Of a stretch of 64,000 bases of DNA, positions 1 to 9,538 are shown piece after piece. Below the pieces are notes generated by a model. That model had not been told where the DNA came from and ran no database searches. It saw only the letters and a program-made list of their open reading frames with translations. The stretch is from an uncultured Muribaculaceae bacterium (GTDB lineage: Bacteria; Bacteroidota; Bacteroidia; Bacteroidales; Muribaculaceae). Positions within the stretch are counted from its first letter, which is position 1. Each line of letters begins with the position of its first letter. The position numbers and the translations under genes are program-made. The stretch is taken from positions 1 to 64,000 of the forward strand of contig CAJTXL010000012.1 in NCBI GenBank assembly GCA_910583525.1. The letters run 5' to 3'.

Positions 1-28
1 TTATTTCGCAGTCTTCCGACCACTAAAA

Positions 29-115
29 CCTTTAGGGTGCGCGCCGCCATGGGAAGCTCGCCCCCCTCAAAAGAGCACCACGTGGTGGTGCGATAACCCC
101 GTCCCAACGCCTTAG
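29..115. repeat. Diverged, truncated copy of intergenic hairpin repeat
   Basis: This non-coding stretch lines up with 14058-14150. Shared blocks, in the same order, are cctttagg, gcgc, gccatggg, a short hairpin, gtgcgataa and acgcc. The hairpin here pairs gcacca (75-80) with tggtgc (86-91) around a 5-base loop. The other copy pairs gcaccc with gggtgc, also around 5 bases, so one pair has changed from A-T to C-G with pairing kept. The left arm of the large hairpin seen in the second copy is absent here, so this copy looks truncated. It lies downstream of the minus-strand gene ending at 285. Confidence 0.6.
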
Positions 116-206
116 CTACAAGAAGGAAACCATTCTGTCTAAAAAGGAAAGGGCCAAGCCGTGCCGCCGGACCAAGAGCCGGCCCGACAATGCGTACCCA
201 TACAAG

Positions 207-256
207 CAGGGAGAGAAAACGGCCGCGCCGGGCGCCGTTTCCTCTCCCTGTTTTTT
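207..256. terminator. Strong hairpin terminator, probably bidirectional
   Basis: A 17-base arm at 207-223 pairs with 234-250 with a single mismatch, and T6 follows at 251-256 on the plus strand. It lies just beyond the stop of the minus-strand gene at 285, so it can end that transcript. The T run also makes it a good terminator for rightward transcription entering the window. The rest of 1-284 holds only the repeat remnant at 29-115 and no supported gene. Confidence 0.7.
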
Positions 257-284
257 ATATTAATAGTTTTGTGGCGCAGTGCCT

Positions 285-3200
285 TTAACGGGCAATGCGG
301 AAAGCGCGTGTCGATATGCCGTCGCTGACACGGACAATATACAGTCCTTTTGCGAGCGTGTCGAGGGTCGACATGCCTTTGCCCGAAGCCACTTTCACGC
401 CGCCGATGTTGAACACTTCGACGGTGGCGTCGTCAGGCAGTACGCTGAAGCCGTCGATGCCCGATGCTGCGTGTTCCATATCGGTGAATGTGAAGTCGTC
501 GTAGAACGAGAGGTTCGAAGGCTCGTCGGTGGAGTGACGCAGGGCAATGTAGATTTTCTTGCCTGCATAGGCCGAAAGGTCTACATTGTAGTGGTTCCAG
601 GCGTCACCTTTCAGCAGAGGCATTTCGGTGCGTTGCATCACCGGGGTGAAGTCGGCGGTGTTGGTGTTGCCGGTTTCGCTCACGAGTACTGTCACAGAAT
701 GCAGCGGGTCGGGTTCTACCGTGCCTTCGCAGTCCCGGTTGCGTGCGTAGAAGTCGAATGCGGCATTGTTGCCTGCTGTCACCTGACGGTAGATGAGCCA
801 GTTGTCGGCCTTGACGCTTTGCGGCGAGGCGGCCACGAGGGCATGTATGCCCGAAATGGGTTTCATCATGCCGTACATGCCTGTCTCTTCGCTGTCGTTT
901 TCGAGCGAGAACGCTGCTTTCTGTCCGTTTTTGGAATAGTTGACCCACGATGTGGTGAACATGTATCCTGAAGCATTGTCGGCGTCAATCATGGTGAAGT
1001 CATCGTTCCACTTATATTCGAGGTCATTAGGCTCGAAGGAGTAGTAGAAAGTACCGTCGGGCAGGGCGGTGGCTGTCACGGGCAGCTCTACGGTGCAGTC
1101 GCCGTCGAAACTTACGGTGAGCTTGTCGTTGACGGTTGCGGCCGTTTCAAGAGCGTCGAAGCGTATGCCGAATTTCTTGGCGCCGTCGGCGGCTATCTTA
1201 TCGCCTTCGGCAAGGGTGGTGGTGAAATTGGCAGTGCCGAACTCGGCTTTTTTGATGGTGAGTTCTTTTGTGCCTTGGTTGAATAGGGTGAAGATGTCGC
1301 CCGATTCGAGCGATTTGTTGTAGTTTACTTTTCCGGCATTCCATTCGGCAACGTTGAAGCCTGCCGTATAGTCTTTGTTTTCGGCTACCACGATGTGTGC
1401 CAGGGCTGCGCCGTTGTCTTTTACGCTGAAGCTTTCGTGGAACCAGCGGAATTGCACTTTTTTGCCGCGGTATTGCGCCAGGTCGATTTTTTCGTTAATC
1501 CAGTACTTTTTGCCGTCGGCGTTCGGGTTCTCAGATATGGTTGACAGTGTGTGCCACTCGCCGTCGGCCAAAACCTGGAATGAAGTGATGCTGGCGCCGT
1601 TGTTCGGCTCTACATTGTTCTTCTTGACGAGACCCGAGGCATCGACAAGCAGGTCGGTGGGATGGTAGTCGCCCCATACGAAGGTTATGGCCATCGAGCG
1701 GTCCTCGGGGAGTTTGAACTCGGGCGATTCGAGGTAGTTCGTTTTGCCTGTGTTGAGCCAGGAGCACATGACCACGGGATATGAGTTGCCGCCGAAGCTG
1801 TATGTCGGCAGATAAGGGCTTGTCGACCAATTGTACGACGACATGTCGGTAGTCTCGGTTTTCCATCCTACTGGCAGTGTGCGGTCGGCCTTGAAGTTCT
1901 CTTCGTAAGGGTATTCGGCCACAGAGGCGTCCTTTTGAGTCGTGAAGCGCCATGTCGGGGTAGAGGCCGCATCGCCTTTGTCGTTGTATGCCACGACTTT
2001 CCAGCGGTAAGTGGTTTCATATGCAAGCTGCGGCAGTTCGTAGCTGTATGCTTTGCCGAGGTCTTGTCCGTTTACGAGGTCGTTGCACTCTGTGTTTGTT
2101 CCCACATATAGCTTGTAGCCTTTTGCGAATTGTGCCGGGCCCCATGTCAGAAGCACTTTTTTCGGATATATCTGCTCCGCGCCGTTTTCGGGCGAAAGCA
2201 GTGTTGTGCGTCCCGGAGTGCCGTCGGCACCGACTACATTAGGCAGAAGCACCCTGTCGAGTACGAAGTTCGAGTGCGGAAATGCGCCTTCGTCGTCGCT
2301 TTCGACAGGCGGATAGCACCAGCGGATATAGCTTTCGTCTGTCCCGAGGCCGAGGTCAACGGTTTCGTCATATACGTTGTTGAGGTGGTACATGTAGTCC
2401 GAAGTCCACTTTGTTGTCCATGTCGAGCCACCGTCGTATGAAACTTCGAGGGTGATGTCGTATTCGGGTGCGCTGTCGGGGTCGTCGCTGGTGTAGTAGT
2501 TGAAATATGTGAATGTCACGCTGCCGCCGTCGGTCAGGTCGAGTTTGGGTGACCGCAGAGTGCACCTGCCGTAGCCGCCGTCGCAGCTTGCGCTGCGTTC
2601 GCCTTCGAGCACTATCGAGCTTGACGGGCCCCAGCCGTCCGACACCCATCCGGCAGCCGGGAAATACTCTTCGAAGCCTTCGAATGTCAGTCCCTCGGGA
2701 ACGAGTTCTTTCGATGCCGCAATTGCTATGGTGGCGTCGCCGCCTGTGGTGTGGAGCACCACGTTTCCGGCCGATGCCGATGTCATCGAGGCGGTGTAGA
2801 GCAGGCGGAAGTCTACCGACTGGTTACGCAGTAGGTCTATGCTCCCGGGCTTCAGTGTCGATGTCACGCCGTTCGGCAGTTCGATAGAGTTCACTTTAAG
2901 GCCGTCGGTGCCCGTATTGGTGAGGGTGAATACGTCGGAGAACCGCTTTTCGCCTACGTACATCTGTTTGAAATCGTAGCGTGTGAGCGAGAGGCTGGGC
3001 ACGGGGGCGGTAGGAGGTGTGAATTTACGCACCGAGATGTCGTCGACATATGCTGAGTTGCCTATTTCGCGGAACATCTTGAACACGAAAGCCAGCTTTA
3101 CTTTGCAGTCTTTGAAGTCCGAAAGGTCGATGCGTGCGGTCTGCACGTCCCATCCGAGTATGGGGAATTGAGTGATGCCGCTTTCGCGGAGCATCTTTTC

Positions 3201-3656
3201 GTTGTGTAGGCTGAATATGGTTTCGGCACCGTCGATGTTGCCGCCTTCAACCACTCGTACCTGGAGGTCATAGCGAGAGTTGTCGATGTAGTGCATCGGG
3301 CTGACGACGAACGAAAATTGCAGCTGGCATGTGCCGTCGAGGCTTATTTCAGGCGACAGGAGGATTTCTTCGCGCGGTCCGCAGCCCTCGTCTTCGGCCG
3401 AGAGACGCGAAGCTTCGATGGCGGCGCAGTGCGCTCCGTTGATGTCGGGCTTTTCAGGGTTGCCTACTTTGTTGAACCAGTTGAATTTCATCGTGCTTCC
3501 GCTGTAGCCGTTTACGGTAGTCCATCCGGCTTGTGTGCCTATGGGCGAGGCGGCATCGACGGTCGATGTTGTCTCGAAATCTTCTTCAAAGATTGTCTGT
3601 GCATGCATGCCAAGGCATGTCAGTAAGGCAAAGAACGGAAGGTAAACTTTCTTCAT
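285..3656 (-). CDS. T9SS cargo protein with choice-of-anchor/cleaved-adhesin-type domains
   Basis: A secreted surface protein of about 1123 residues with no recognised catalytic site. It has a signal peptide (MKKVYLPFFALLTCLG, then MHAQ), then about four jelly-roll-like modules opening with motifs such as EEDFE, FEGFEEYFP and YPYEENF, as in cleaved-adhesin or MAM-like domains. A fibronectin III-like module (LLSPENGAEQIYPKK onward) lies mid-protein. The last ~75 residues have the T9SS type A pattern (VEVFNIGGVKV, then GLYIVRV) ending in a basic residue. I chose the start at 3656: the longer frame to 3719 would place its first codons inside a terminator. Adhesion or glycan binding is inference from the domain type. 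It follows the larger T9SS gene at 3744-9218 but is separated from it by that terminator. Confidence 0.8.
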   Translation of the reverse strand: MKKVYLPFFALLTCLGMHAQTIFEEDFETTSTVDAASPIGTQAGWTTVNGYSGSTMKFNWFNKVGNPEKPDINGAHCAAIEASRLSAEDEGCGPREEILLSPEISLDGTCQLQFSFVVSPMHYIDNSRYDLQVRVVEGGNIDGAETIFSLHNEKMLRESGITQFPILGWDVQTARIDLSDFKDCKVKLAFVFKMFREIGNSAYVDDISVRKFTPPTAPVPSLSLTRYDFKQMYVGEKRFSDVFTLTNTGTDGLKVNSIELPNGVTSTLKPGSIDLLRNQSVDFRLLYTASMTSASAGNVVLHTTGGDATIAIAASKELVPEGLTFEGFEEYFPAAGWVSDGWGPSSSIVLEGERSASCDGGYGRCTLRSPKLDLTDGGSVTFTYFNYYTSDDPDSAPEYDITLEVSYDGGSTWTTKWTSDYMYHLNNVYDETVDLGLGTDESYIRWCYPPVESDDEGAFPHSNFVLDRVLLPNVVGADGTPGRTTLLSPENGAEQIYPKKVLLTWGPAQFAKGYKLYVGTNTECNDLVNGQDLGKAYSYELPQLAYETTYRWKVVAYNDKGDAASTPTWRFTTQKDASVAEYPYEENFKADRTLPVGWKTETTDMSSYNWSTSPYLPTYSFGGNSYPVVMCSWLNTGKTNYLESPEFKLPEDRSMAITFVWGDYHPTDLLVDASGLVKKNNVEPNNGASITSFQVLADGEWHTLSTISENPNADGKKYWINEKIDLAQYRGKKVQFRWFHESFSVKDNGAALAHIVVAENKDYTAGFNVAEWNAGKVNYNKSLESGDIFTLFNQGTKELTIKKAEFGTANFTTTLAEGDKIAADGAKKFGIRFDALETAATVNDKLTVSFDGDCTVELPVTATALPDGTFYYSFEPNDLEYKWNDDFTMIDADNASGYMFTTSWVNYSKNGQKAAFSLENDSEETGMYGMMKPISGIHALVAASPQSVKADNWLIYRQVTAGNNAAFDFYARNRDCEGTVEPDPLHSVTVLVSETGNTNTADFTPVMQRTEMPLLKGDAWNHYNVDLSAYAGKKIYIALRHSTDEPSNLSFYDDFTFTDMEHAASGIDGFSVLPDDATVEVFNIGGVKVASGKGMSTLDTLAKGLYIVRVSDGISTRAFRIAR

Positions 3657-3690
3657 AATATATTGTCTGTTAGTAGTACTGTTGCGGTAA

Positions 3691-3728
3691 AAAATTGAGG
3701 AGACCGTGTTTTCATACACAGCCTCCTC
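3691..3728 (-). terminator. Intrinsic terminator between the two T9SS cargo genes
   Basis: On the minus strand a 13-base arm (3728-3716) pairs with 3709-3697, with only G-T wobbles as exceptions. A T6 run follows at 3696-3691 after two bases. It lies between the stop of the 3744-9218 gene and the start at 3656. The two neighbours are therefore probably separate transcripts, or the second is reduced by read-through. Confidence 0.75.
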
Positions 3729-3743
3729 TGTCAGTATTTCAGC

Positions 3744-6700
3744 TTATTTTATAAGTGTCTTCTTGCCGTTGACGATATATACGCCGGGGGCCGGGTTGTA
3801 GACACGTACGCCGTTAAGGTTGTAAATCACCGGTTCTTCGTCAGTCCCTACCAGGATGTCTTCGATTCCTGAGTAGAAGTCTGAAGTCGTGTAGGTGACT
3901 GCTGTCACGGCGCTGTCGTCCGAGGTGATGTAAGCGCGGAAAGGCTTGATGCTTTCGGCTGCAGTCGCTGCATAGGCTGCTTCGGCCGGGCTCGACACGA
4001 AGTTGTCTTCCGTCAGTGCGAAGATGCCGTCTTCGGCGGCCTTGGCTGCGAATGTGCCGGTGAAGTGCAGTTTCTCGCCGCGTACTGTCGTAGGCTCGGC
4101 CACGAGAGTCTTGCCGGTGAAGGTGGCGGTGGCGGCTGCCTTTGTGCTGACAATCAGGTAGGGCACTCCGGCTTCGAGGACCTTGTCGCCGCTGAGTATG
4201 AAGCGTGCGAGGCTGCCTTTGTGGTCGTGGTATGTGTATACCTCGACGTCATTGCCGAATATCTGCTGGGTCTCTTCGGCCGTGAGAGCCATCGGGAGTA
4301 CGATTGCGTTGTGGCCGGCCTCAAGCGGAAGTTCGAACTTGACGGTTACGTCGGTAGCGGCCTCTATGCCTTCGGTCTCGTCGTTGAGGGTCACTGTGCG
4401 GACGAGTTTGAAGTTGAGCGTCTGTTCGGCCTTCGGGTCGAAGTCTTCAACGGTTTCGGTGATGCCGTTGGCCGTAGCGCTTGCAGTGTAGGTGCGGTGG
4501 CTTTCGACAGATACGCTATACTTGCCTTCGGCGTCCGTAGTAGCTGTCACGCTGTAGCTTGCATCGGCCTTGTCGGTGAATGTGAGCTGTGCGTCGGCTA
4601 TTGCTGCACCTGCGGCGTCGGTTACAGTACCGTTGACGTTGGTGAAGCTTACGAGCTTGAAGTTGAGCGTCTGTTCGGCTTTCGGGTCGAAGTTTTCGAC
4701 GGTCTCGGTCACGCCATTGGCGCTGGCGGTGACTTTGTAGATGCGGTGGTCTTCGATGGTCTCGCAGCTATATTTGCCTTCGGCATCGGTGCTCAGCCAT
4801 ATTTGGTGGTTGTCGTCGGCTACATCGGCGAATATCACGCGTGCGCCTTCGATTGGTGCGCCTGTGGCGTCGGTCACGGTGCCGGTCACGGTCACGAGAC
4901 CTATGAGCTTGAAGTTGAGAGCTTCGTCGGCCTTGGGCGAGTATTCGGGCGCAAGGTCTTTCTTTCCGTCTTTTTCAGCGCTTACGTTGTATTTGAGGTC
5001 TTCGCGCACGCCTTCGGCTGTGTAGTTGCCTTCGGCGTCGGTTTCGGCGGTGTAGACGAGTTCGGGAACGTCGATGCCGGTGGCGGTGAATGTCACGGTT
5101 GCGGCTTCGACTGCGTTGCCGAGTGCGTCGGTCACTTTACCTTTGACGTCGACGTAGGTGTAGAGCACGAAGTCGAGGGCTTCGGTCTGTGCTGCCGGGT
5201 CGATGTCTTCGGCGGTGGCGGTGCGGCCGTCGGCTGCGGTCACCGTTACGTCGTAGTGACGGGTGTTCTGAACAACATTGATGCTGTAGTTGCCTTCGGC
5301 GTCGGTAGCGCCTTCGTACTGTATGTCATCGCCGTCGGTGCTGACGAGGGTTACCGTTGCGCCTTCGACAGCTGCGCCTGCGGCATCGCTTACTTTACCG
5401 GCAACGCTGGCCGGGTCGACGGCAAGCCCAAGATAAAGTACCGGAAGTTTGGCTTCGCGCCAAGCTACCGAGAATGTACCCTTAACGCCATCTTCATATG
5501 TGTAGTATGCTCCGGCGGTGTTTGTACACTCGAAGTACGCTGCCTTATAGGCGTCGGCCGATGAGCTGAAGTACAGTTTGAGGGCTTTGCCGGCCTCATA
5601 TTCGACAGGCTCTGCGAAGTTGAATGTGAGCATTTCGGCCAATTCGCCGGCCTGTCCCTTCTTATCCCAATGGAAAGAGCCTTTGAAATATTCGCTCATC
5701 CCTTCGGTGTTATATTTGGTGGGGCTTGCCGGTTTCTCCAAAGTCTGTTCGTCGGTCCACTGATAATACATTTCCACGTCGGTGTCGGCTGCGTCGGATG
5801 TCTTATAACCTTTGAGTGTTATAGAGGTTATCTTTGTGCCGGGTGCAAGACCGAGCATATCGGCCGGAAAGAGATTTATGCTCTGAGAGTTCTTGTAATT
5901 CAGATAGAGTGGGTAGTTGCCTGTTGTACCGTTTGAAATGCCGACCACTTTCTCCGAAGAAGCGACTTCGGGAATGAAGGTGACATCAATAGTGTCGGAA
6001 CTTACAGAGTAGTCGCCGCAGACAACTTCCACGAATACGGGGACTGTGCCGGGTTTGGGCGAACGCATGGTGGCGCTGAGGCTTACAGGCGTATCGGTGA
6101 GTGTTTGGGCAACAGGAATGGTGTCGTTTGCGGCAATTTCTGTCACCTTGTCGCCTACATGCACTTTGAAACTGTATTCAGAAGCGCCCATGCCTTTGTA
6201 GTTGAGGTTCAGTACTTCGACAGCCACTGCCGATGCAACGTTCTGCATGGCATTTGCCGGGATGGTTGTCGACATCACTTTGAGGTCGGCTACGACGGGT
6301 GTAAGCTTGAGGCCGTAGAGGTCGTCGATATAAGCCTGGTTGCCGAGTTCGAGGCCGAGATAGTAGTCGCCGGCTTCGGCGAAGGTGATTGTAAAGGTCT
6401 TGTACTGGTCCACAATGAGTTCTGTAGCCTCTGCTTCATCGTCTTTGTTGCTGATAACGAGAAGTTCTGTACGAGCTTCGGCGTCTTCGAGGGCTTCGCG
6501 GGTCTTGGCGGCAAATACCTTTATGACAGTTTCAACGGAACGGTTGTTGGCTTTGGCATCGAAGGTGAATTTCTCTCCAGCAGTGGCTGTCAGTTTTGGA
6601 GTGGTCAGCAGATTGTCGGTGTTGGCTGTGCTGCAAATTTCAAACTCGCCGGTTGAATAGATAAACCGTGTCGACAGGTTCTTTTGGTGGAGCGAGCCTT

Positions 6701-9218
6701 CGGGCCAGAAGTATTCAAAGCCTGAGCCGTCGGCTTTCTCTTTCTGGAACGGAACGTACCATTTTTCCGGGTCGAGCATGGTGCCGCTTACGGGCAGTTC
6801 GAAGGTCTTGTCTGTCCCGTCGGTATCGACATATGTTATTTCAAGTTTGCCTTCGTAGATGTCCGGCTCGGTGGCGATGAAACTGATTTCGACTATCTGG
6901 CGTTCTTTGCCGGCAACGGTGAACTCGCCGTCGATGTTGGTTACAAAATTTTCAGGAACGCTCACGCTCTTTACCGTCAGCGGTGCCGTGCCCCAGTTAT
7001 AAACCGCGAATTCGAGTTTTTTGCCGAACTCGTTGGTTTTGCCGAATGCGATGGCGGCCTTGCGGTCGGTCGGCTCGACTACAGTAGCTTGGTCTTTGTC
7101 GATGAAGTGGAACTTCGACTCATTTGTTATTGTGAGTTCACGCGAGGTCGATGTGAGAACAGTTCCGTCGGTATATTCAAATGTGAAATACGACTTGAAT
7201 ACGGTAGTGCTCTCAACAGTCTTGGTTACGGTAGGTTTGAAGGTCTTGTAGCCTTTCGATGCGGCATCGAGTTTGATTGATTCGAGCGGCGTTGCCTCTT
7301 TGGTGCCGTCGGCTGCTTCCAGATAGAACTTGATGGCGTAGTCAGATGCCTCGGCTGCCGTGAGAGGTATGAATTTGAACTCCGGCTTGAAAGATACGCC
7401 CGACTGGATTGAGTCGGTCGAGTTGTACTCCAAGGCATACGATACCGTGTAGATGTCATGTGCCACCGGCACCTCCTCCAGGCCGAAGAGGTTGTCGATT
7501 GCCATGTTGTACAGTTCGAATACGATATAGTAGTCGCCTTCGGTAGGGATGGTGACTGTTTTGCTCTCGAATGTTTTGCAGTTGTTGTAAACATAGTCGG
7601 TAGCATTGTATGTGGCTGTCGGCTCGCCAAGTTTGTTGCGGTCGTCGGTTACGTAGACTTTGATGTAGCCTTCGTCGGTAGCCTTTGAACCCATGCGCGA
7701 TAGCCCGAACGTGAATGTGTCGCCGGCTGCGGCATGGAGCTTGGGCGTGATGAACTTGTTCTGCCCAAGGAGATTTTTGCTTTCGTCGCACTTGAGATAA
7801 TGTTCATAGCGCTTTTCGGCTGAGCTATTGTAGTTATAGCCGTTGCCGACACCGTTTTCTACAACAGAACCAGCCGGATATTCAGGAGTTGAACCTTCGG
7901 CATCGAAGTTGGCACTCCATGTGTTTTCGCCGAGCATTACGCCCGAGAATGCCAATGAGAAAGTCTTTTCGGAGCCGTCGTTGTCTGTGTACACTATCGA
8001 GAGTGTTGCCTCATGTGCACCGGGAGCCTCGGTAATGGCTATGGACAGTTCTTTCTTCTCTTTTCCCTGCAGGGTGAAAGTGCCGGGGTCTTCTGAGAGA
8101 GTGAACCCTTCGCCGATGCTTACCGATTTGATTTCGAGCGGAGCTACACCGTCGTTGTAGATTTCATATGCTTTCGATTTCGGCTCGTTGAGCATGCCAT
8201 AGTTCTGTGCGTCGGCCGAATAGGACGATGTCGAGCCTGAAACACGGAACAAGAATTTGTTTTTGTACTGATTGTATTGCGCCTGCTGCAGTCTTACTGT
8301 GCTGCCGCTTATATTTTCTTTTACGGCGAGAGTGCGGTAGGAAGAGCTGCCCCATATTGCAACGGGGTCGAACACCGGCGTGAACACTATGGTGTCTGAC
8401 TTCGTCTTTTTTGCCAAAGGCACTTCTATGGGCATTGTATAGAACGAGGAATTGTCGCCCCATGTCTTGGCGAGCGACAGGCTATAACCTTCGTCACCGG
8501 GTGCAAGGTCTATGTCGCCCGTGTTTTCAATAACCACCTTAAACTCTTTTGATGTAGTTCCGTCAGCGGCCTGGTCCCATTCCATTGTGCCGGAAGTGGG
8601 ATTGGGAGATACGTGCACAATTGTAAGCCCTTTCTCCGGCTCCACTTCGGCTGATTCGGCAGTGAAATCGTCGAGATAGACACGGCTCGCGCGTATGCCT
8701 ATGCGTTCGCCGTCTTCGGTGTCGGCAGAATAGGTCAACGCAGTCCATTCGGTCTGCGAAAGTGAGCTTCCTTTTATTTCCTTGATTTTGTTCAGTCTTT
8801 TGAGAATTCCGTTGTCTGTATAGACGCTCCACAGTTCAACATAAGCTGATGTGCTGTAGTCGCGTTTGATTTTCAAGGATACCTCGCCTTTGACTATTGG
8901 TGTCACTAAGAGGTCGTAGGTGTATTCGTAGTCCCAATTGTCGCCGGCGCGTTGTTCCCCGGCATAGAGTGCTCCTGTGCCGTCGACACCGTCGGTCGCC
9001 TTATAGGAATAGCTCATCCAATAATCGCTATAGCCGTCAGAGTATTTGTGGACTATGTGCCCCCAGTTGGATGCGACTCTGAAGTCATGGTCGTTTGTGT
9101 TGATGGGTGTGTTGAAGTCGACCGGATACGGTGCGACGGTCTCGGCACGCGAGCTTAGAGCCGCGCTGCCCATCATTACAAGCGTCATGAGTGGAAGTAA
9201 TACTTTTTTCATACGCAT
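3744..9218 (-). CDS. Giant T9SS cargo protein with duplicated lectin-like modules and four CRD repeats
   Basis: A secreted protein of 1824 residues. After the signal peptide come Ig-like/choice-of-anchor segments in two related long units, one from about residue 440 and one from about 823. Each has a GEKFTF or GDTFTF strand and a DDLYGL or DNLFGL ending. Residues ~1267-1607 hold four tandem carboxypeptidase-regulatory-like repeats of ~85 residues, each with a TDAxG core. The last two are nearly alike (NGxTETVExFDPKAEQTL). A T9SS type A tail ends the protein (VIYNLNGVRVYNPAPGVYIVNGKK). ATG codons at 9218 and 9212 are both possible; 9212 gives the usual MKK start. No enzyme motif was seen; a surface adhesin or stalk is the likeliest role. 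A good promoter lies at 9381-9410. Confidence 0.8.
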   Translation of the reverse strand: MRMKKVLLPLMTLVMMGSAALSSRAETVAPYPVDFNTPINTNDHDFRVASNWGHIVHKYSDGYSDYWMSYSYKATDGVDGTGALYAGEQRAGDNWDYEYTYDLLVTPIVKGEVSLKIKRDYSTSAYVELWSVYTDNGILKRLNKIKEIKGSSLSQTEWTALTYSADTEDGERIGIRASRVYLDDFTAESAEVEPEKGLTIVHVSPNPTSGTMEWDQAADGTTSKEFKVVIENTGDIDLAPGDEGYSLSLAKTWGDNSSFYTMPIEVPLAKKTKSDTIVFTPVFDPVAIWGSSSYRTLAVKENISGSTVRLQQAQYNQYKNKFLFRVSGSTSSYSADAQNYGMLNEPKSKAYEIYNDGVAPLEIKSVSIGEGFTLSEDPGTFTLQGKEKKELSIAITEAPGAHEATLSIVYTDNDGSEKTFSLAFSGVMLGENTWSANFDAEGSTPEYPAGSVVENGVGNGYNYNSSAEKRYEHYLKCDESKNLLGQNKFITPKLHAAAGDTFTFGLSRMGSKATDEGYIKVYVTDDRNKLGEPTATYNATDYVYNNCKTFESKTVTIPTEGDYYIVFELYNMAIDNLFGLEEVPVAHDIYTVSYALEYNSTDSIQSGVSFKPEFKFIPLTAAEASDYAIKFYLEAADGTKEATPLESIKLDAASKGYKTFKPTVTKTVESTTVFKSYFTFEYTDGTVLTSTSRELTITNESKFHFIDKDQATVVEPTDRKAAIAFGKTNEFGKKLEFAVYNWGTAPLTVKSVSVPENFVTNIDGEFTVAGKERQIVEISFIATEPDIYEGKLEITYVDTDGTDKTFELPVSGTMLDPEKWYVPFQKEKADGSGFEYFWPEGSLHQKNLSTRFIYSTGEFEICSTANTDNLLTTPKLTATAGEKFTFDAKANNRSVETVIKVFAAKTREALEDAEARTELLVISNKDDEAEATELIVDQYKTFTITFAEAGDYYLGLELGNQAYIDDLYGLKLTPVVADLKVMSTTIPANAMQNVASAVAVEVLNLNYKGMGASEYSFKVHVGDKVTEIAANDTIPVAQTLTDTPVSLSATMRSPKPGTVPVFVEVVCGDYSVSSDTIDVTFIPEVASSEKVVGISNGTTGNYPLYLNYKNSQSINLFPADMLGLAPGTKITSITLKGYKTSDAADTDVEMYYQWTDEQTLEKPASPTKYNTEGMSEYFKGSFHWDKKGQAGELAEMLTFNFAEPVEYEAGKALKLYFSSSADAYKAAYFECTNTAGAYYTYEDGVKGTFSVAWREAKLPVLYLGLAVDPASVAGKVSDAAGAAVEGATVTLVSTDGDDIQYEGATDAEGNYSINVVQNTRHYDVTVTAADGRTATAEDIDPAAQTEALDFVLYTYVDVKGKVTDALGNAVEAATVTFTATGIDVPELVYTAETDAEGNYTAEGVREDLKYNVSAEKDGKKDLAPEYSPKADEALNFKLIGLVTVTGTVTDATGAPIEGARVIFADVADDNHQIWLSTDAEGKYSCETIEDHRIYKVTASANGVTETVENFDPKAEQTLNFKLVSFTNVNGTVTDAAGAAIADAQLTFTDKADASYSVTATTDAEGKYSVSVESHRTYTASATANGITETVEDFDPKAEQTLNFKLVRTVTLNDETEGIEAATDVTVKFELPLEAGHNAIVLPMALTAEETQQIFGNDVEVYTYHDHKGSLARFILSGDKVLEAGVPYLIVSTKAAATATFTGKTLVAEPTTVRGEKLHFTGTFAAKAAEDGIFALTEDNFVSSPAEAAYAATAAESIKPFRAYITSDDSAVTAVTYTTSDFYSGIEDILVGTDEEPVIYNLNGVRVYNPAPGVYIVNGKKTLIK
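4411..4679 (-). repeat. Tandem DNA repeat inside the giant T9SS gene
   Basis: The sequence aagttgagcgtctgttcggc occurs at 4411-4430 and again at 4660-4679, 249 bases (83 codons) apart, with strong similarity continuing into the flanks. These are the third and fourth of four carboxypeptidase-regulatory-like protein repeats. The high DNA identity of this pair compared with the first two repeats points to recent duplication or gene conversion. Confidence 0.75.
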
Positions 9219-9380
9219 TGAAAAAATGATAAATTATGAAATGGTTTTTAGTTTTATTTTGCAGTTGTCCGGGCTTGCACATTTGATGGCCCGATGTGGC
9301 GTTTTGAATGTTCTGTTTTGTTTGTCGCTTGCAGGAAAAGATTTGTTTGTTGGTAAAAATTACATTTTGCTATTTGCATG
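9219..9380 (-). promoter_or_regulatory. Long 5' leader of the giant T9SS gene
   Basis: If transcription starts just below the -7 element at 9381-9388, the leader is about 155 bases, long for this genome. It contains no ORF I can support and no riboswitch I recognise. Together with 9412-9480 it fills the gap between the divergent giant gene and guaB. Confidence 0.35.
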
Positions 9381-9410
9381 CAAAGGTAGACGTTTTATTT
9401 GACATTGCAA
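9381..9410 (-). promoter_or_regulatory. Bacteroidetes-type promoter for the giant T9SS gene
   Basis: On the minus strand the sequence reads TTG (9410-9408), 19 bases, then TACCTTTG (9388-9381). This matches the Bacteroidetes housekeeping -33 TTTG / -7 TAnnTTTG consensus with the preferred spacing. It drives leftward transcription into the gene starting at 9218. Confidence 0.75.
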
Positions 9411-9480
9411 TATTTTTCGATTTTAATAAGATTTGTTAACAATTAAGCCTGTCGCATAATAATCTCCAAACCTCTGATGT

Positions 9481-9511
9481 TTTGCGGAAAGCGAAAAAAA
9501 TCGTATCTTTG
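9481..9511 (+). promoter_or_regulatory. Bacteroidetes-type promoter for guaB
   Basis: TTTG at 9481-9484, 19 bases, then TATCTTTG at 9504-9511. This is a full match to the Bacteroidetes -33/-7 consensus. It places the start of transcription about 20 bases before the guaB ATG at 9539 and supports that start over the upstream ATG at 9482, which would lie within the -33 element. Confidence 0.85.
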
Positions 9512-9538
9512 CAGGCAATAATTAACAAACTTTCCCAG

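Noticed and set aside
1..206. Possible tRNA or small RNA at the left edge
   Set aside because: No cloverleaf could be drawn; the hairpins match the repeat family and the terminator instead.
4065..5564. Long plus-strand ORF (499 codons) inside the giant T9SS gene
   Set aside because: It is antisense to the CRD repeats and rich in Cys, Val and Phe, an artefact of repeated GC-rich codons. The minus-strand protein has clear domains.
9482..9538. Upstream ATG for guaB
   Set aside because: It falls within the consensus promoter, and the added residues are not part of IMPDH.
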